NCBI RefSeq assembly: GCF_009724245.1
Contig: NZ_WNNK01000017.1
Span: 1-64,000, forward strand
Origin: Pseudomonas spelaei
GTDB taxonomy: Bacteria > Pseudomonadota > Gammaproteobacteria > Pseudomonadales > Pseudomonadaceae
DNA length: 64,000 bases
Reading direction: 5' to 3'
In this document: piece after piece, positions 1-7,428 of the stretch
How positions within the stretch are numbered: the stretch's first letter is position 1
How the letters are laid out: the number at the start of each line of letters is the position of its first letter
Translations under genes and position numbers: made by a program
Notes under the pieces: model-generated
Told to the model about the DNA's origin: nothing
The model's database searches: none
The model's input: only the letters and a program-made list of their open reading frames with translations

Positions 1-91
1 CAAAGTCATCTAGTCCGCCCTGCAAAACCAAGACATGGTGTGCACTTTAATTTAAGTGGACACCAGTTCTAGCCTTTTAAGCGGGTCTTTC

Positions 92-424
92 ATGCAGCCA
101 CAACGCCGTTCCTACTCCAAATCCTTCAAGGCCCAGGTCATTCAAGAGTGCGCCCAGCCCGGGGCCTCGATAGCCAGCGTTGCGCTGAGCCACAGCCTCA
201 ACGCGAACCTCGTCCATAAATGGATTCGAGTCCAAATGCAGAAAACCATGGCGCTGCAACCTGCTTTCATTCCGCTGCCCTTGCAACCTATCGGGGCAAG
301 GTCGGAAGCTACGTCGTCTACTATCTGCCTCGAAATCCCACACCCGCGCGGCACCGTCAAAGTGAACTGGCCGACCGAAAGCGCTGCCGCCTGCGCCACC
401 TTTCTGCGAGATCTGCTGCGATGA
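92..424 (+). CDS. tnpA: IS66 TnpA-like protein
   Basis: This 110-residue protein is the small accessory protein of IS66 elements. The N-terminal half reads as a helix-turn-helix of the IS3/IS66 TnpA type (YSKSFKAQVIQEC, then SLNANLVHKWI), and presumably binds DNA at the element ends. The ATG at 92 is preferred over an in-frame ATG at 56, because residues MQPQRRSYSKSF match the usual family beginning. It overlaps tnpB by 4 bp (ATGA), which suggests translational coupling. The C-terminal half has no motif I recognise. Confidence 0.75.
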   Translation: MQPQRRSYSKSFKAQVIQECAQPGASIASVALSHSLNANLVHKWIRVQMQKTMALQPAFIPLPLQPIGARSEATSSTICLEIPHPRGTVKVNWPTESAAACATFLRDLLR

Positions 425-756
425 TCCGCATCGACGCCATCTGGCTCGCTACCGAGCCCATGGACATGCGCGCAGGCACCGAAACCGCGCTGGCGCGGGT
501 GGTCGCGGTGTTCGGTGCGGCGCAGCCGCACTGTGCTTATCTGTTTGCCAACCGCCGCGCCAATCGCATGAAAGTGCTGGTGCACGATGGGCTGGGCATC
601 TGGCTGGCGGCCCGCCGCCTGCATCAGGGCAAGTTCTTCTGGCCGGGTTCTCGACACGGCTCTCAGATGGAATTGGGTGCCGAACAACTACATGCCCTGG
701 TGCTGGGTTTGCCATGGCAAAGAGTCGGGCCTGGCAACGCGATTTCCATCGTATAA
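421..756 (+). CDS. tnpB: IS66 Orf2 family protein TnpB
   Basis: This 111-residue protein is the Orf2 (TnpB) of IS66 elements, needed for transposition although its biochemical role is not settled. The family signature is clear: MIRIDAIWLATEPMDMRAG near the start, then a KVLVHDGLGIWLAARRLHQGKFFWP segment (given here as two adjoining parts, KVLVHDGLGIW and LAARRLHQGKFFWP). The start overlaps the tnpA stop. Length is normal for the family and there is no sign of decay. An 81-bp gap separates it from tnpC. Confidence 0.85.
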   Translation: MIRIDAIWLATEPMDMRAGTETALARVVAVFGAAQPHCAYLFANRRANRMKVLVHDGLGIWLAARRLHQGKFFWPGSRHGSQMELGAEQLHALVLGLPWQRVGPGNAISIV

Positions 757-837
757 CACCTGCCATGACCACCCAGGCCGTGCAATTGTCCGATGAGCCT
801 ATCGTCGGTTTTCGCCTGTTCTGGCAAAATCGGCGGC

Positions 838-2385
838 ATGACTTCGCTGCCCAATCTCGACCAACTAAACCCTGAACAACTGCGCGCTCTGGCGGCGCAG
901 TTGATGCAGCGTGTCGAGAGTCTCGATCAGACAGTCGAGACAATGGACAAAAAAATCCACCGCGACCAAACGGTTATCGAGAAGCTGACCCACGAAATTG
1001 CACAGCTCAAACGTTTGAAGTTTGCCAAGCGTAGCGAACAGTTAAATCCGCAGCAGGCTAGCTTGCTGGACGATTTGATCGATACCGATATCGCGGCGAT
1101 GGAGACTGAGCTTCAGGCATTGCAAACAGCTCTGCCTGCGACCGATAAAAAGCAAAAGCCCAAGCGCACGGCGTTGCCGGCGGAGTTCCCACACACGCTA
1201 ATCCACCACGAACCGGACAACACTCATTGTCCTTGCGGGTGCGCACTCAAGCGTATCGGCGAGGATGTCAGCGAGAAACTCGACTACACGCCGGGCGTAT
1301 TTACTGTCGAGCGCCATGTCCGTGGCAAATGGGTCTGTGATGACTGCGAAACACTGATCCAGGCGCCAGTGCCGGCGCAGGTCATCGACAAGGGCATCCC
1401 GACCGCCGGGTTGCTGGCCCACGTCATGATTGCGAAGTATGCCGACCATTTGCCTCTCTACCGTCAGGAGTCAATTTTTGGTCGAGTCGGTTTGGCCATC
1501 CCACGTTCAACTCTGGCCCAATGGGTTGGCGTAACTGGCGTGCAGTTGCAGTCTCTGGTCGATGCCTTGCGCGACGCGGTGCTTGGGCATGACGTGATCC
1601 ACGCCGATGAGACGCCGGTGCAGATGCTCACCCCGGGCGCGAAGAAAACCCATCGTTCCTATGTTTGGGCCTACGCCACCAGCCAGTTCTCGGACTTGGC
1701 GGCGGTCGTTTACGACTTCAGCCCCAGCCGAGCCGGAGAACATGCCCGCAACTTCCTGCAAGACTGGAAGGGCAAGCTGGTCTGCGATGATTTTGGCAGC
1801 TATAAAGCCAGCTTTGAACTCGGCGTCATCGAGATCGGCTGCATGGCCCATGCACGGCGCAAGTTCTTCGAATTGCACGCCACCAATAAGAGCCAGCTCG
1901 CCGAACAGGCCTTGCGTTACATCCAACTACTGTACGAAATCGAGAGCGAAGTCCGAGAGCTGGAGCCGGATCTACGCCACCGAATACGGCAAGAAAAAGC
2001 GGTGCCGGTGATGGACGCCTTGCATGCCTGGATGATCACCCAGCGCCTACTTGTGCACGATGGCTCGGCTATCAGCAAAGCATTGGATTACAGCCTGAAA
2101 CGCTGGACGGCGCTGTCGCGTTATCTTGATGACGGGGCCGTACCCATTGACAACAACTGGGCAGAGAACCAGATCCGGCCGTGGGCGTTAGGTCGCAAGA
2201 ACTGGCTCTTTGCAGGTTCACTGCGCAGCGGCAAACGGGCAGCGGCGATCATGAGTTTGATCCAGTCGGCGCGACTCAGCGGGCATGATCCATATGCTTA
2301 TTTGAAGGACGTCCTCACGCGCCTGCCGACGCATCGAGCGAATAAAATTGCCGAGCTGCTGCCACATAGGTGGCAGCCTGCGTGA
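838..2385 (+). CDS. tnpC: IS66 transposase TnpC
   Basis: This 515-residue protein is the DDE transposase of the element. The N-terminal part (about residues 20-70) is a predicted coiled coil or leucine-zipper region. A zinc-finger-like CxCG region follows (HCPCGCALKRIG, then WVCDDCE). The catalytic domain shows the first Asp in HADETPVQML, the second in VCDDFGSYKA, and the Glu in NNWAENQIRPWALGRKNW. The IS66 C-terminal helix region (GHDPYAYLKDVL) is intact. ATG 838 was chosen over an upstream alternative codon because MTSLPNLDQLNPEQLRAL matches the family start. Confidence 0.9.
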   Translation: MTSLPNLDQLNPEQLRALAAQLMQRVESLDQTVETMDKKIHRDQTVIEKLTHEIAQLKRLKFAKRSEQLNPQQASLLDDLIDTDIAAMETELQALQTALPATDKKQKPKRTALPAEFPHTLIHHEPDNTHCPCGCALKRIGEDVSEKLDYTPGVFTVERHVRGKWVCDDCETLIQAPVPAQVIDKGIPTAGLLAHVMIAKYADHLPLYRQESIFGRVGLAIPRSTLAQWVGVTGVQLQSLVDALRDAVLGHDVIHADETPVQMLTPGAKKTHRSYVWAYATSQFSDLAAVVYDFSPSRAGEHARNFLQDWKGKLVCDDFGSYKASFELGVIEIGCMAHARRKFFELHATNKSQLAEQALRYIQLLYEIESEVRELEPDLRHRIRQEKAVPVMDALHAWMITQRLLVHDGSAISKALDYSLKRWTALSRYLDDGAVPIDNNWAENQIRPWALGRKNWLFAGSLRSGKRAAAIMSLIQSARLSGHDPYAYLKDVLTRLPTHRANKIAELLPHRWQPA

Positions 2386-2398
2386 TGACAAATGGGAT

Positions 2399-2701
2399 CT
2401 AAGCTGGGATCGTTGATCCAAGGTGCAAAACGGTCGCTGGGCCTGCCCTGAAGGTAGGACTGTATGCGTCAGCTGCAATCATATGAGGAGTAATATCATG
2501 AGCTTCTAGGGCTGATTTCGACGCCCATCGCTCAATCAAAACAAATTGGTCTTCATCGTCAGTGACCCTATGAAGGTCGTATTGCAGGCACCCATCTTCA
2601 TTTCTGACAAGTGGGGCAAGTTTTTCAAATGCATCAATTTGCTCTTGTCCCCGCCCCGCCTGCGTAGAAATCAAAATTACCAGCTTCACTTCACTAGACA
2701 T
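2399..2701 (-). CDS. Putative antibiotic-biosynthesis-type monooxygenase (ABM domain)
   Basis: This protein of about 100 residues has the ferredoxin-like ABM fold seen in small quinol or antibiotic monooxygenases and in LsrG-type proteins. Supporting segments are the first strand VKLVILIST, the helix with FEKLAPLVRNEDGCLQYDLHR, the strand FVLIERWASKSALEAH, and a final hydrophobic strand. The start at 2701 is preferred over an ATG at 2707, because a GGAG motif then sits 7 bases upstream. It is convergent with the IS66 element and ends within 15 bp of tnpC, so it may mark the insertion point. The substrate cannot be inferred. Confidence 0.6.
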   Translation of the reverse strand: MSSEVKLVILISTQAGRGQEQIDAFEKLAPLVRNEDGCLQYDLHRVTDDEDQFVLIERWASKSALEAHDITPHMIAADAYSPTFRAGPATVLHLGSTIPA

Positions 2702-3002
2702 AAACATGCTCCATGCTGGTGTTCAGAAATTTGATTGCACATTGCTGTAGACCACCAGTGTGATGGTCATGGCAGGAAAGCATGATTTTGCCTCATGCCG
2801 CAAGCTAGAGCGGTTACTCGCCCTCGGTCTTGTGGGAAGGTGTGTTCGCCAGTCGCTTACGCTCATGCTTATTTGTAGCGCACCAAAGCGCGGGCAGAGC
2901 AAGCGTTTAAAGCTAATTTACGGATTTATGGGTAGGGAGCTATTTCTCTAAAAAATGACCATTCAAAGCCACCACAAACAGTTTGAATGCTACTTACCGG
3001 TT
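2702..3002. other. Intergenic stretch without a supported gene
   Basis: Short open frames occur here, but none has a convincing ribosome binding site or a recognisable protein. The RcsB-box-like motif that precedes moaA starts right after this stretch. Confidence 0.5.
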
Positions 3003-3017
3003 TAAGAATCGTCTGAT
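3003..3017 (+). promoter_or_regulatory. RcsB-box-like site 1 (upstream of moaA)
   Basis: TAAGAATCGTCTGAT, one of five near-identical copies between 3 and 30.5 kb. It lies 86 bp before the moaA start codon. Unlike the other four copies, no clear -10 hexamer is visible 37 bases after its first base, so this promoter is the least certain. The resemblance is to the enteric RcsB box; binding by the island's RcsB homologue is an inference. Confidence 0.5.
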
Positions 3018-3102
3018 TTTTCATGAAGATCGACATCACACACACTCCCCAACCTAAATAGGCACGCAAAACAACGAGCCTAAGCGGTAACTGGAGATAG
3101 TA

Positions 3103-4101
3103 GTGTCCAAACAAACTTTGATAGATAACTTTTCTCGTCAGATTGACTACCTAAGATTGTCGGTCACTGATCGGTGCGATTTGCGATGCGTCTATTGTAT
3201 GGCCGAGGACATGACGTTCATACCGCGCAAGGATGTTCTGTCGCTCGAAGAACTCTATCGAGTAGCAGCACGGTTTGTCGCGCTGGGCACTCGAAAAATC
3301 CGCATAACCGGTGGCGAGCCGCTGGTTCGGCCGAATATTGTCGGTCTGTGTGAACGCCTGGCCGCACTGCCGGGACTGCGCGAGTTGTGCATGACCACTA
3401 ACGGGACACAGCTCGCGAAGCTAGCGACGCCCTTGTTTGCCGCAGGCCTCAAACGGCTCAATATCAGCCTCGACAGCCTCGATGCAGAGCGCTTCAACGT
3501 ACTGACTCGCAACGGCAATTTGAACGAGGTGATCGCTGGTATCGGCGCCGCGTACCGCGCAGGCTTTCAGCACACCAAACTCAATTGCGTGGTGATGAAG
3601 GGACGCAACGATCACGAGATCAACGATTTGGTGGCGTTTGCCATCGATCACGGACTGGATATTTCCTTCATCGAGGAAATGCCCCTGGGCAACATCAGCG
3701 AGCACAGGCGTGGCGATACGTTTTACTCAAGCGCCCAGGTGCGCGAGCGCATTGCCGAGCGCTACACCCTCGTCAGTTCCGACGAATCGACCCAGGGCCC
3801 GTCACGCTATTGGCGCATTGCCGAAGCGTCCCATATCCGCGTCGGCTTCATCTCACCCCACAGTCAAAACTTCTGCGCAACCTGCAACCGCGTGCGGCTC
3901 ACCGTGGAGGGGCGGCTGTTGCTGTGTCTGGGCAACGAGCACAGCGTTGACCTGAAGCCGGTGCTCCGCGATTACCCCGGTGATAACCGACACCTAGAGC
4001 AGTCGATCATCGACGCGATGTTGCGCAAGCCGCAGCGCCACCACTTCGTAATCGATGACACCGTGCAACTTGTACGTTTCATGAACGCCACGGGCGGCTG
4101 A
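3103..4101 (+). CDS. moaA: GTP 3',8-cyclase MoaA (molybdenum cofactor synthesis)
   Basis: MoaA is a radical-SAM enzyme that, with MoaC, turns GTP into cyclic pyranopterin monophosphate, the first step of molybdenum cofactor synthesis. The 332-residue sequence has the radical-SAM cysteines C25, C29 and C32, the ITGGEPLVR motif, and the second cluster cysteines in FCATCNRVR plus C274. It ends in the conserved Gly-Gly. The start is GTG at 3103 with CTGGAG upstream. It is probably an extra copy in an accessory island, where it could supply cofactor to the molybdoenzyme encoded at 20054. An RcsB-box-like site precedes it, and a permease follows after 30 bp, which suggests an operon. Confidence 0.93.
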   Translation: MSKQTLIDNFSRQIDYLRLSVTDRCDLRCVYCMAEDMTFIPRKDVLSLEELYRVAARFVALGTRKIRITGGEPLVRPNIVGLCERLAALPGLRELCMTTNGTQLAKLATPLFAAGLKRLNISLDSLDAERFNVLTRNGNLNEVIAGIGAAYRAGFQHTKLNCVVMKGRNDHEINDLVAFAIDHGLDISFIEEMPLGNISEHRRGDTFYSSAQVRERIAERYTLVSSDESTQGPSRYWRIAEASHIRVGFISPHSQNFCATCNRVRLTVEGRLLLCLGNEHSVDLKPVLRDYPGDNRHLEQSIIDAMLRKPQRHHFVIDDTVQLVRFMNATGG

Positions 4102-4131
4102 CGCCCGACTGCATTGCGGAGATCCTTACAG

Positions 4132-5412
4132 ATGAACGATCCGGTCAATACCATCGGCGAACGTGCCGGGCTGAGCACGCCCGTCGACGTCGAACGCTGG
4201 AACCATCATGATACGACCTGGATGTTGGGCCTGTTCGGCACGGCGGTGGGCGCTGGTACGCTGTTCCTGCCAATCAATGCGGGCCTGGGCGGTTTCTGGC
4301 CGCTGCTGATCCTGGCCCTGCTGGCTTTCCCCATGACGTTCTATGCGCACCGGGCGCTGTCTCGCTTTGTGCTGTCCGGCACACGGGTGGTCGATATCAC
4401 CGAAGTGGTAGAGGAGCACTTCGGAATCAAAGTCGGCACGCTCGTGACGGTGCTGTACTTCTTCGCGATTTTCCCGGTGCTACTCATCTACAGCGTGGCA
4501 CTCACCAACACCGCGAACAGCTTCCTCGAACATCAACTGCACGTAACGCCACCGCCCCGCGCCGTGCTGTCGTTAATACTGATCCTCGGCCTACTCTTGG
4601 TTGTCAGATGCGGTGAGCGGGTGATCGTCAAAGCCATGAGCCTGATGGTCTATCCATTCATCACTTCATTGGTGTTATTGGCGGTGTACCTGATCCCGCA
4701 CTGGAATGGTGGCATCCTGTCCACCGCTGCAACGCCAGCCACGCCGTCGGCCCTGCTCCACACGCTGTGGCTGGCGATTCCGGTCATGGTGTTCTCCTTC
4801 AATCATTCACCGGTCATTTCCGCGTTTGCAGTGGATCAGAAGCGCCGTTATGGCGCGCAAGCCGAAGAACGCAGTTCGCAAATCCTGCTACGGGCTCATG
4901 TGATGATGGTGGCAACGGTGTTGCTGTTTGTCTTCAGCTGCGTGTTGACCCTGTCGCCCGTCCAACTAGCGCAGGCGAAGGCACAGAACCTGTCGATCCT
5001 TTCCTACCTGGCCAATCACTTCAGCGACCCGCTTATTGCGTTTGTGGCCCCGTTGATTGCCTTCGTGGCTATTTCCAAGTCGTTCCTGGGGCATTACATA
5101 GGTGCCAGCGAAGGCTTCAAAGGGCTGCTCTTCAACCGTGGCGGCCGCCCGGACGCGAAAACCCGGGATCGTCTGACTGCCCTGTTCATGCTTCTCGTGT
5201 GCTGGATTGTCGCCACGCTGAATCCGAGCATCCTGGGCATGATCGAAACCATCGGCGGACCGATCATCGCCGCCATCCTGTTCCTGATGCCGATGTACGC
5301 CATTCACAAAGTTCCAGCGTTGGCGAAGTATCGGGGGTACGCATCCAACGTGTTTGTTACTGCGGTGGGATTGGTAGCAATAACGGGGTTAGCCTATTTA
5401 CTGGCAGCCTGA
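4132..5412 (+). CDS. Amino-acid permease, HAAAP/SdaC-like (serine/threonine type)
   Basis: This integral inner-membrane protein of 426 residues has about eleven hydrophobic segments. It belongs by appearance to the hydroxy/aromatic amino acid permease family, whose SdaC-type members import serine or threonine with protons or sodium. The glycine-rich first helix (LFGTAVGAGTLFLPINAG) and the VVDITEVVEEHFG loop are typical. ATG 4132 is used, with GGAG about 10 bases upstream. It follows moaA by 30 bp and is probably co-transcribed. Its connection with cofactor or fimbrial functions is not obvious, and the substrate is inferred only from family resemblance. Confidence 0.75.
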   Translation: MNDPVNTIGERAGLSTPVDVERWNHHDTTWMLGLFGTAVGAGTLFLPINAGLGGFWPLLILALLAFPMTFYAHRALSRFVLSGTRVVDITEVVEEHFGIKVGTLVTVLYFFAIFPVLLIYSVALTNTANSFLEHQLHVTPPPRAVLSLILILGLLLVVRCGERVIVKAMSLMVYPFITSLVLLAVYLIPHWNGGILSTAATPATPSALLHTLWLAIPVMVFSFNHSPVISAFAVDQKRRYGAQAEERSSQILLRAHVMMVATVLLFVFSCVLTLSPVQLAQAKAQNLSILSYLANHFSDPLIAFVAPLIAFVAISKSFLGHYIGASEGFKGLLFNRGGRPDAKTRDRLTALFMLLVCWIVATLNPSILGMIETIGGPIIAAILFLMPMYAIHKVPALAKYRGYASNVFVTAVGLVAITGLAYLLAA

Positions 5413-5469
5413 ATCAATTGAATCGTTTATTCCGCCCCACGACTTTCAACAGCAAGACTTACAAAGATA

Positions 5470-5595
5470 ATGAGTATTTTTAGAATTATTTTTTTATGTG
5501 TCGTACTCGGCTGTCTTTTAGGAGTATTACTCGGGACAGTCGTATCCTCTCTGTTTATCCGAGACTGTGCAGTACTGATCGAAAAACAACATTGA
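5470..5595 (+). CDS. Small single-pass membrane protein, function unknown
   Basis: A 41-residue open frame sits in the gap between the permease and dsbA. It starts MSIFRIIFLCVVLGCLLG, continues with a hydrophobic stretch, and ends in a short tail (IRDCAVLIEKQH). It has one predicted transmembrane helix of about 22 residues and two further cysteines besides the tail Cys. The Shine-Dalgarno sequence is weak. Position and composition suggest a real small membrane protein co-expressed with its neighbours, but nothing about its role can be read from the sequence. Confidence 0.4.
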   Translation: MSIFRIIFLCVVLGCLLGVLLGTVVSSLFIRDCAVLIEKQH

Positions 5596-5629
5596 AAGCA
5601 AATTCGTATTGACTCAATAAAGGTACTCC

Positions 5630-6253
5630 ATGAAGAAAATATTGCTTACCCTGATCGCTCCCGCGTTATTTACCGCCCCGCTGGCAATGGCGAACTCCAG
5701 CACTGCTCCAGTAGCTGGAAAGAATTACAAAATCACCGAAGAGAAATTGAGTGAGTCACCCAAAGTAATCGAGTTTTTCTCGTATTTGTGCGGGCACTGC
5801 CGGGATTTTGATCCAGCCGTGGCTGCATGGGCGGCGGGGCCTGGCAAAGATGTAGCGATCAAACAGGTTCCGGTTTCTTTTGGCAACAAACAATGGACGG
5901 GTTATGCGAAGGCGTTTTATGTTAGTGAGGCGCTGAACATGAGGGCGGTTACGCACAAGGCGCTATTTGATCTGGCAAACAACGGTGTAAAACTGGATAA
6001 CGATGAAGCGATCGCTGCGTTTTTCATTGGGCTCGGCGCTGATAAAATTTTGACGAACCAAACCATCAAGTCGTTTGCTGTTAACAGCAAGATTGCCGAA
6101 GGTGATCGGCTGGCCATGCATTACAGGATTCGCGAGGTGCCTAGTTTCGTGGCGAACGATAAATTCGTCACCAGCCCAAGCATGTCGGCTTCAAATGAAG
6201 CTATGTTAGATATGCTATCCGCACTGTGCGCGCTTCACGATACAGAAAAATGA
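5630..6253 (+). CDS. dsbA: Periplasmic thiol:disulfide oxidoreductase, DsbA family
   Basis: DsbA-type proteins introduce disulfide bonds into exported proteins. This 207-residue protein has a signal peptide (MKKILLTLIAPALFTAPLAMA), a thioredoxin fold with the C54-G-H-C57 active site, and the cis-proline loop in REVPSF near residue 174. Length fits DsbA. It lies 120 bp before a fimbrial adhesin gene and in the same direction. Its likely clients are the cysteine-containing pilins, chaperone and usher encoded in the island, and possibly the c-type cytochromes. This is probably a second dsbA in the genome. Confidence 0.88.
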   Translation: MKKILLTLIAPALFTAPLAMANSSTAPVAGKNYKITEEKLSESPKVIEFFSYLCGHCRDFDPAVAAWAAGPGKDVAIKQVPVSFGNKQWTGYAKAFYVSEALNMRAVTHKALFDLANNGVKLDNDEAIAAFFIGLGADKILTNQTIKSFAVNSKIAEGDRLAMHYRIREVPSFVANDKFVTSPSMSASNEAMLDMLSALCALHDTEK

Positions 6254-6373
6254 AGCCCCAAAGAATAATCACGCATCGCTACTCAACACCAAATTATTAT
6301 TTAAGCATCGTGCTTTTTTCCCAAAGTTTTAAAACCTAACTCGTCGCCCACCCTTAAATCGAATAACTTAAAC

Positions 6374-7312
6374 ATGCTATTTTATAGAAATCTAATATTC
6401 CCCATGACTGCGCTACTCCTCTGCAGCTCTGGCGCGCAGGCACTTTGCCGAGTAAAATTGGTGCCGGGGCTACAACATATTAATTTCACGCCGCCAGCAA
6501 GCTTGACAATCCCACGAGACACTCCGAATGGCACTGTGCTTTATTCGGAAAAACAACAACTGCAATACACTGAATACGTATGCGATACCGATTCACCAGT
6601 AGGACTGATAGTTGACTCTTCTCGCGGTGAGCAACCTGCAAGCGGTAACGAATTTCCGCTTGGCACTGACGGACTTGCTGTACGTTTCTCGACTTTACAA
6701 CTCGGGTACCACGACGCAGCACACTTAGTTCCAAAGGGTACAAGATCCAATTGGGGGCCCGAAGTCATCGAAGTTATCAAGCGCGGAAATCTTTCATCAG
6801 CGAGCACTATCAAGCCTGGAAGGCTAGCAACATATGTTTTTGGTGAGGCGGTGGTATTTACCCTTAACTTGAACAACTCGATAAATATTGTTGCTGCTTC
6901 GTGTGAAATACCAGATATATCTGTTGAAATGGGAAGCTATACACGTAGTGATTTCGACTCAGTAAATGGGAGCACCTCAAAGCCTACAAGCTTCAACATA
7001 AAACTGAACAACTGCCCTCCAGGCATTACAAAAGTATCCTACAAGCTCATGCCCTCCACCAATACGATAGATTATAGAAATGGTGTTTTCAAATTGAGTC
7101 CTGACTCGACCGCCAAAGATATCGCCCTTCAAATAAAAAAACCGGATGACACGCCTGTCGTGCTAAAAGATTATCAGCATTTCAATGGCTATGACACCAA
7201 TGGTGGAAACTTTGAAATTCCCTTGACTGCCCGCTACTATCGACTTGGCAAAGAACCCATCAAGGCAGGCTCCGCAAATGGCGAGCTAACAGTAGTCATG
7301 GAGTATTTATGA
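6374..7312 (+). CDS. Two-domain fimbrial adhesin (tip protein) candidate
   Basis: A 312-residue secreted protein with a signal peptide ending near AQA. The N-terminal half (to about residue 175) has no motif I can name and would be the receptor-binding domain. The C-terminal half resembles a type 1 pilin domain: a Cys pair (AASCEIP and LNNCPPGITKV), then a pilin-like last strand (NGELTVVMEYL) that a usher chaperone would cap. This layout is that of FimH/CupB6-like tip adhesins. The GC content is visibly lower than in the flanking moaA and permease genes. It is separated by 9 kb from the pilin-chaperone-usher genes. Confidence 0.65.
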   Translation: MLFYRNLIFPMTALLLCSSGAQALCRVKLVPGLQHINFTPPASLTIPRDTPNGTVLYSEKQQLQYTEYVCDTDSPVGLIVDSSRGEQPASGNEFPLGTDGLAVRFSTLQLGYHDAAHLVPKGTRSNWGPEVIEVIKRGNLSSASTIKPGRLATYVFGEAVVFTLNLNNSINIVAASCEIPDISVEMGSYTRSDFDSVNGSTSKPTSFNIKLNNCPPGITKVSYKLMPSTNTIDYRNGVFKLSPDSTAKDIALQIKKPDDTPVVLKDYQHFNGYDTNGGNFEIPLTARYYRLGKEPIKAGSANGELTVVMEYL

Positions 7313-7378
7313 ACGCCTATTCGATTGAAACCTTGGAATCGGCGAAAGTTCGCCCACCTTCGCTCCCCAAATCGCGTT

Positions 7379-7422
7379 TAAGAATCGTCTGATACCCTTA
7401 CGCCGCACCGCATAGCTAAAAT
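7379..7422 (+). promoter_or_regulatory. RcsB-box-like site 2 with -10 element (pvrS promoter)
   Basis: The box TAAGAATCGTCTGAT is at 7379-7393. A -10-like TAAAAT lies at 7417-7422, 38 bases after the first base of the box. The predicted transcript would begin almost exactly at the pvrS ATG at 7429. No Shine-Dalgarno sequence precedes that ATG, so a leaderless message is possible. Confidence 0.55.
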
Positions 7423-7428
7423 CGATCG

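Larger units (their letters stand above)
1..2390 (+). mobile_element. IS66-family insertion sequence (left end not resolved)
   Basis: Three consecutive plus-strand genes have the IS66 order tnpA-tnpB-tnpC, with a 4-bp overlap between the first two. The element fills the left edge of the window, so its left terminus may lie at or before base 1. I could not identify the terminal inverted repeats or a target duplication. The right end must fall shortly after tnpC, before or at the stop of the convergent monooxygenase gene. All three frames look intact, so the copy may be active. Confidence 0.75.
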
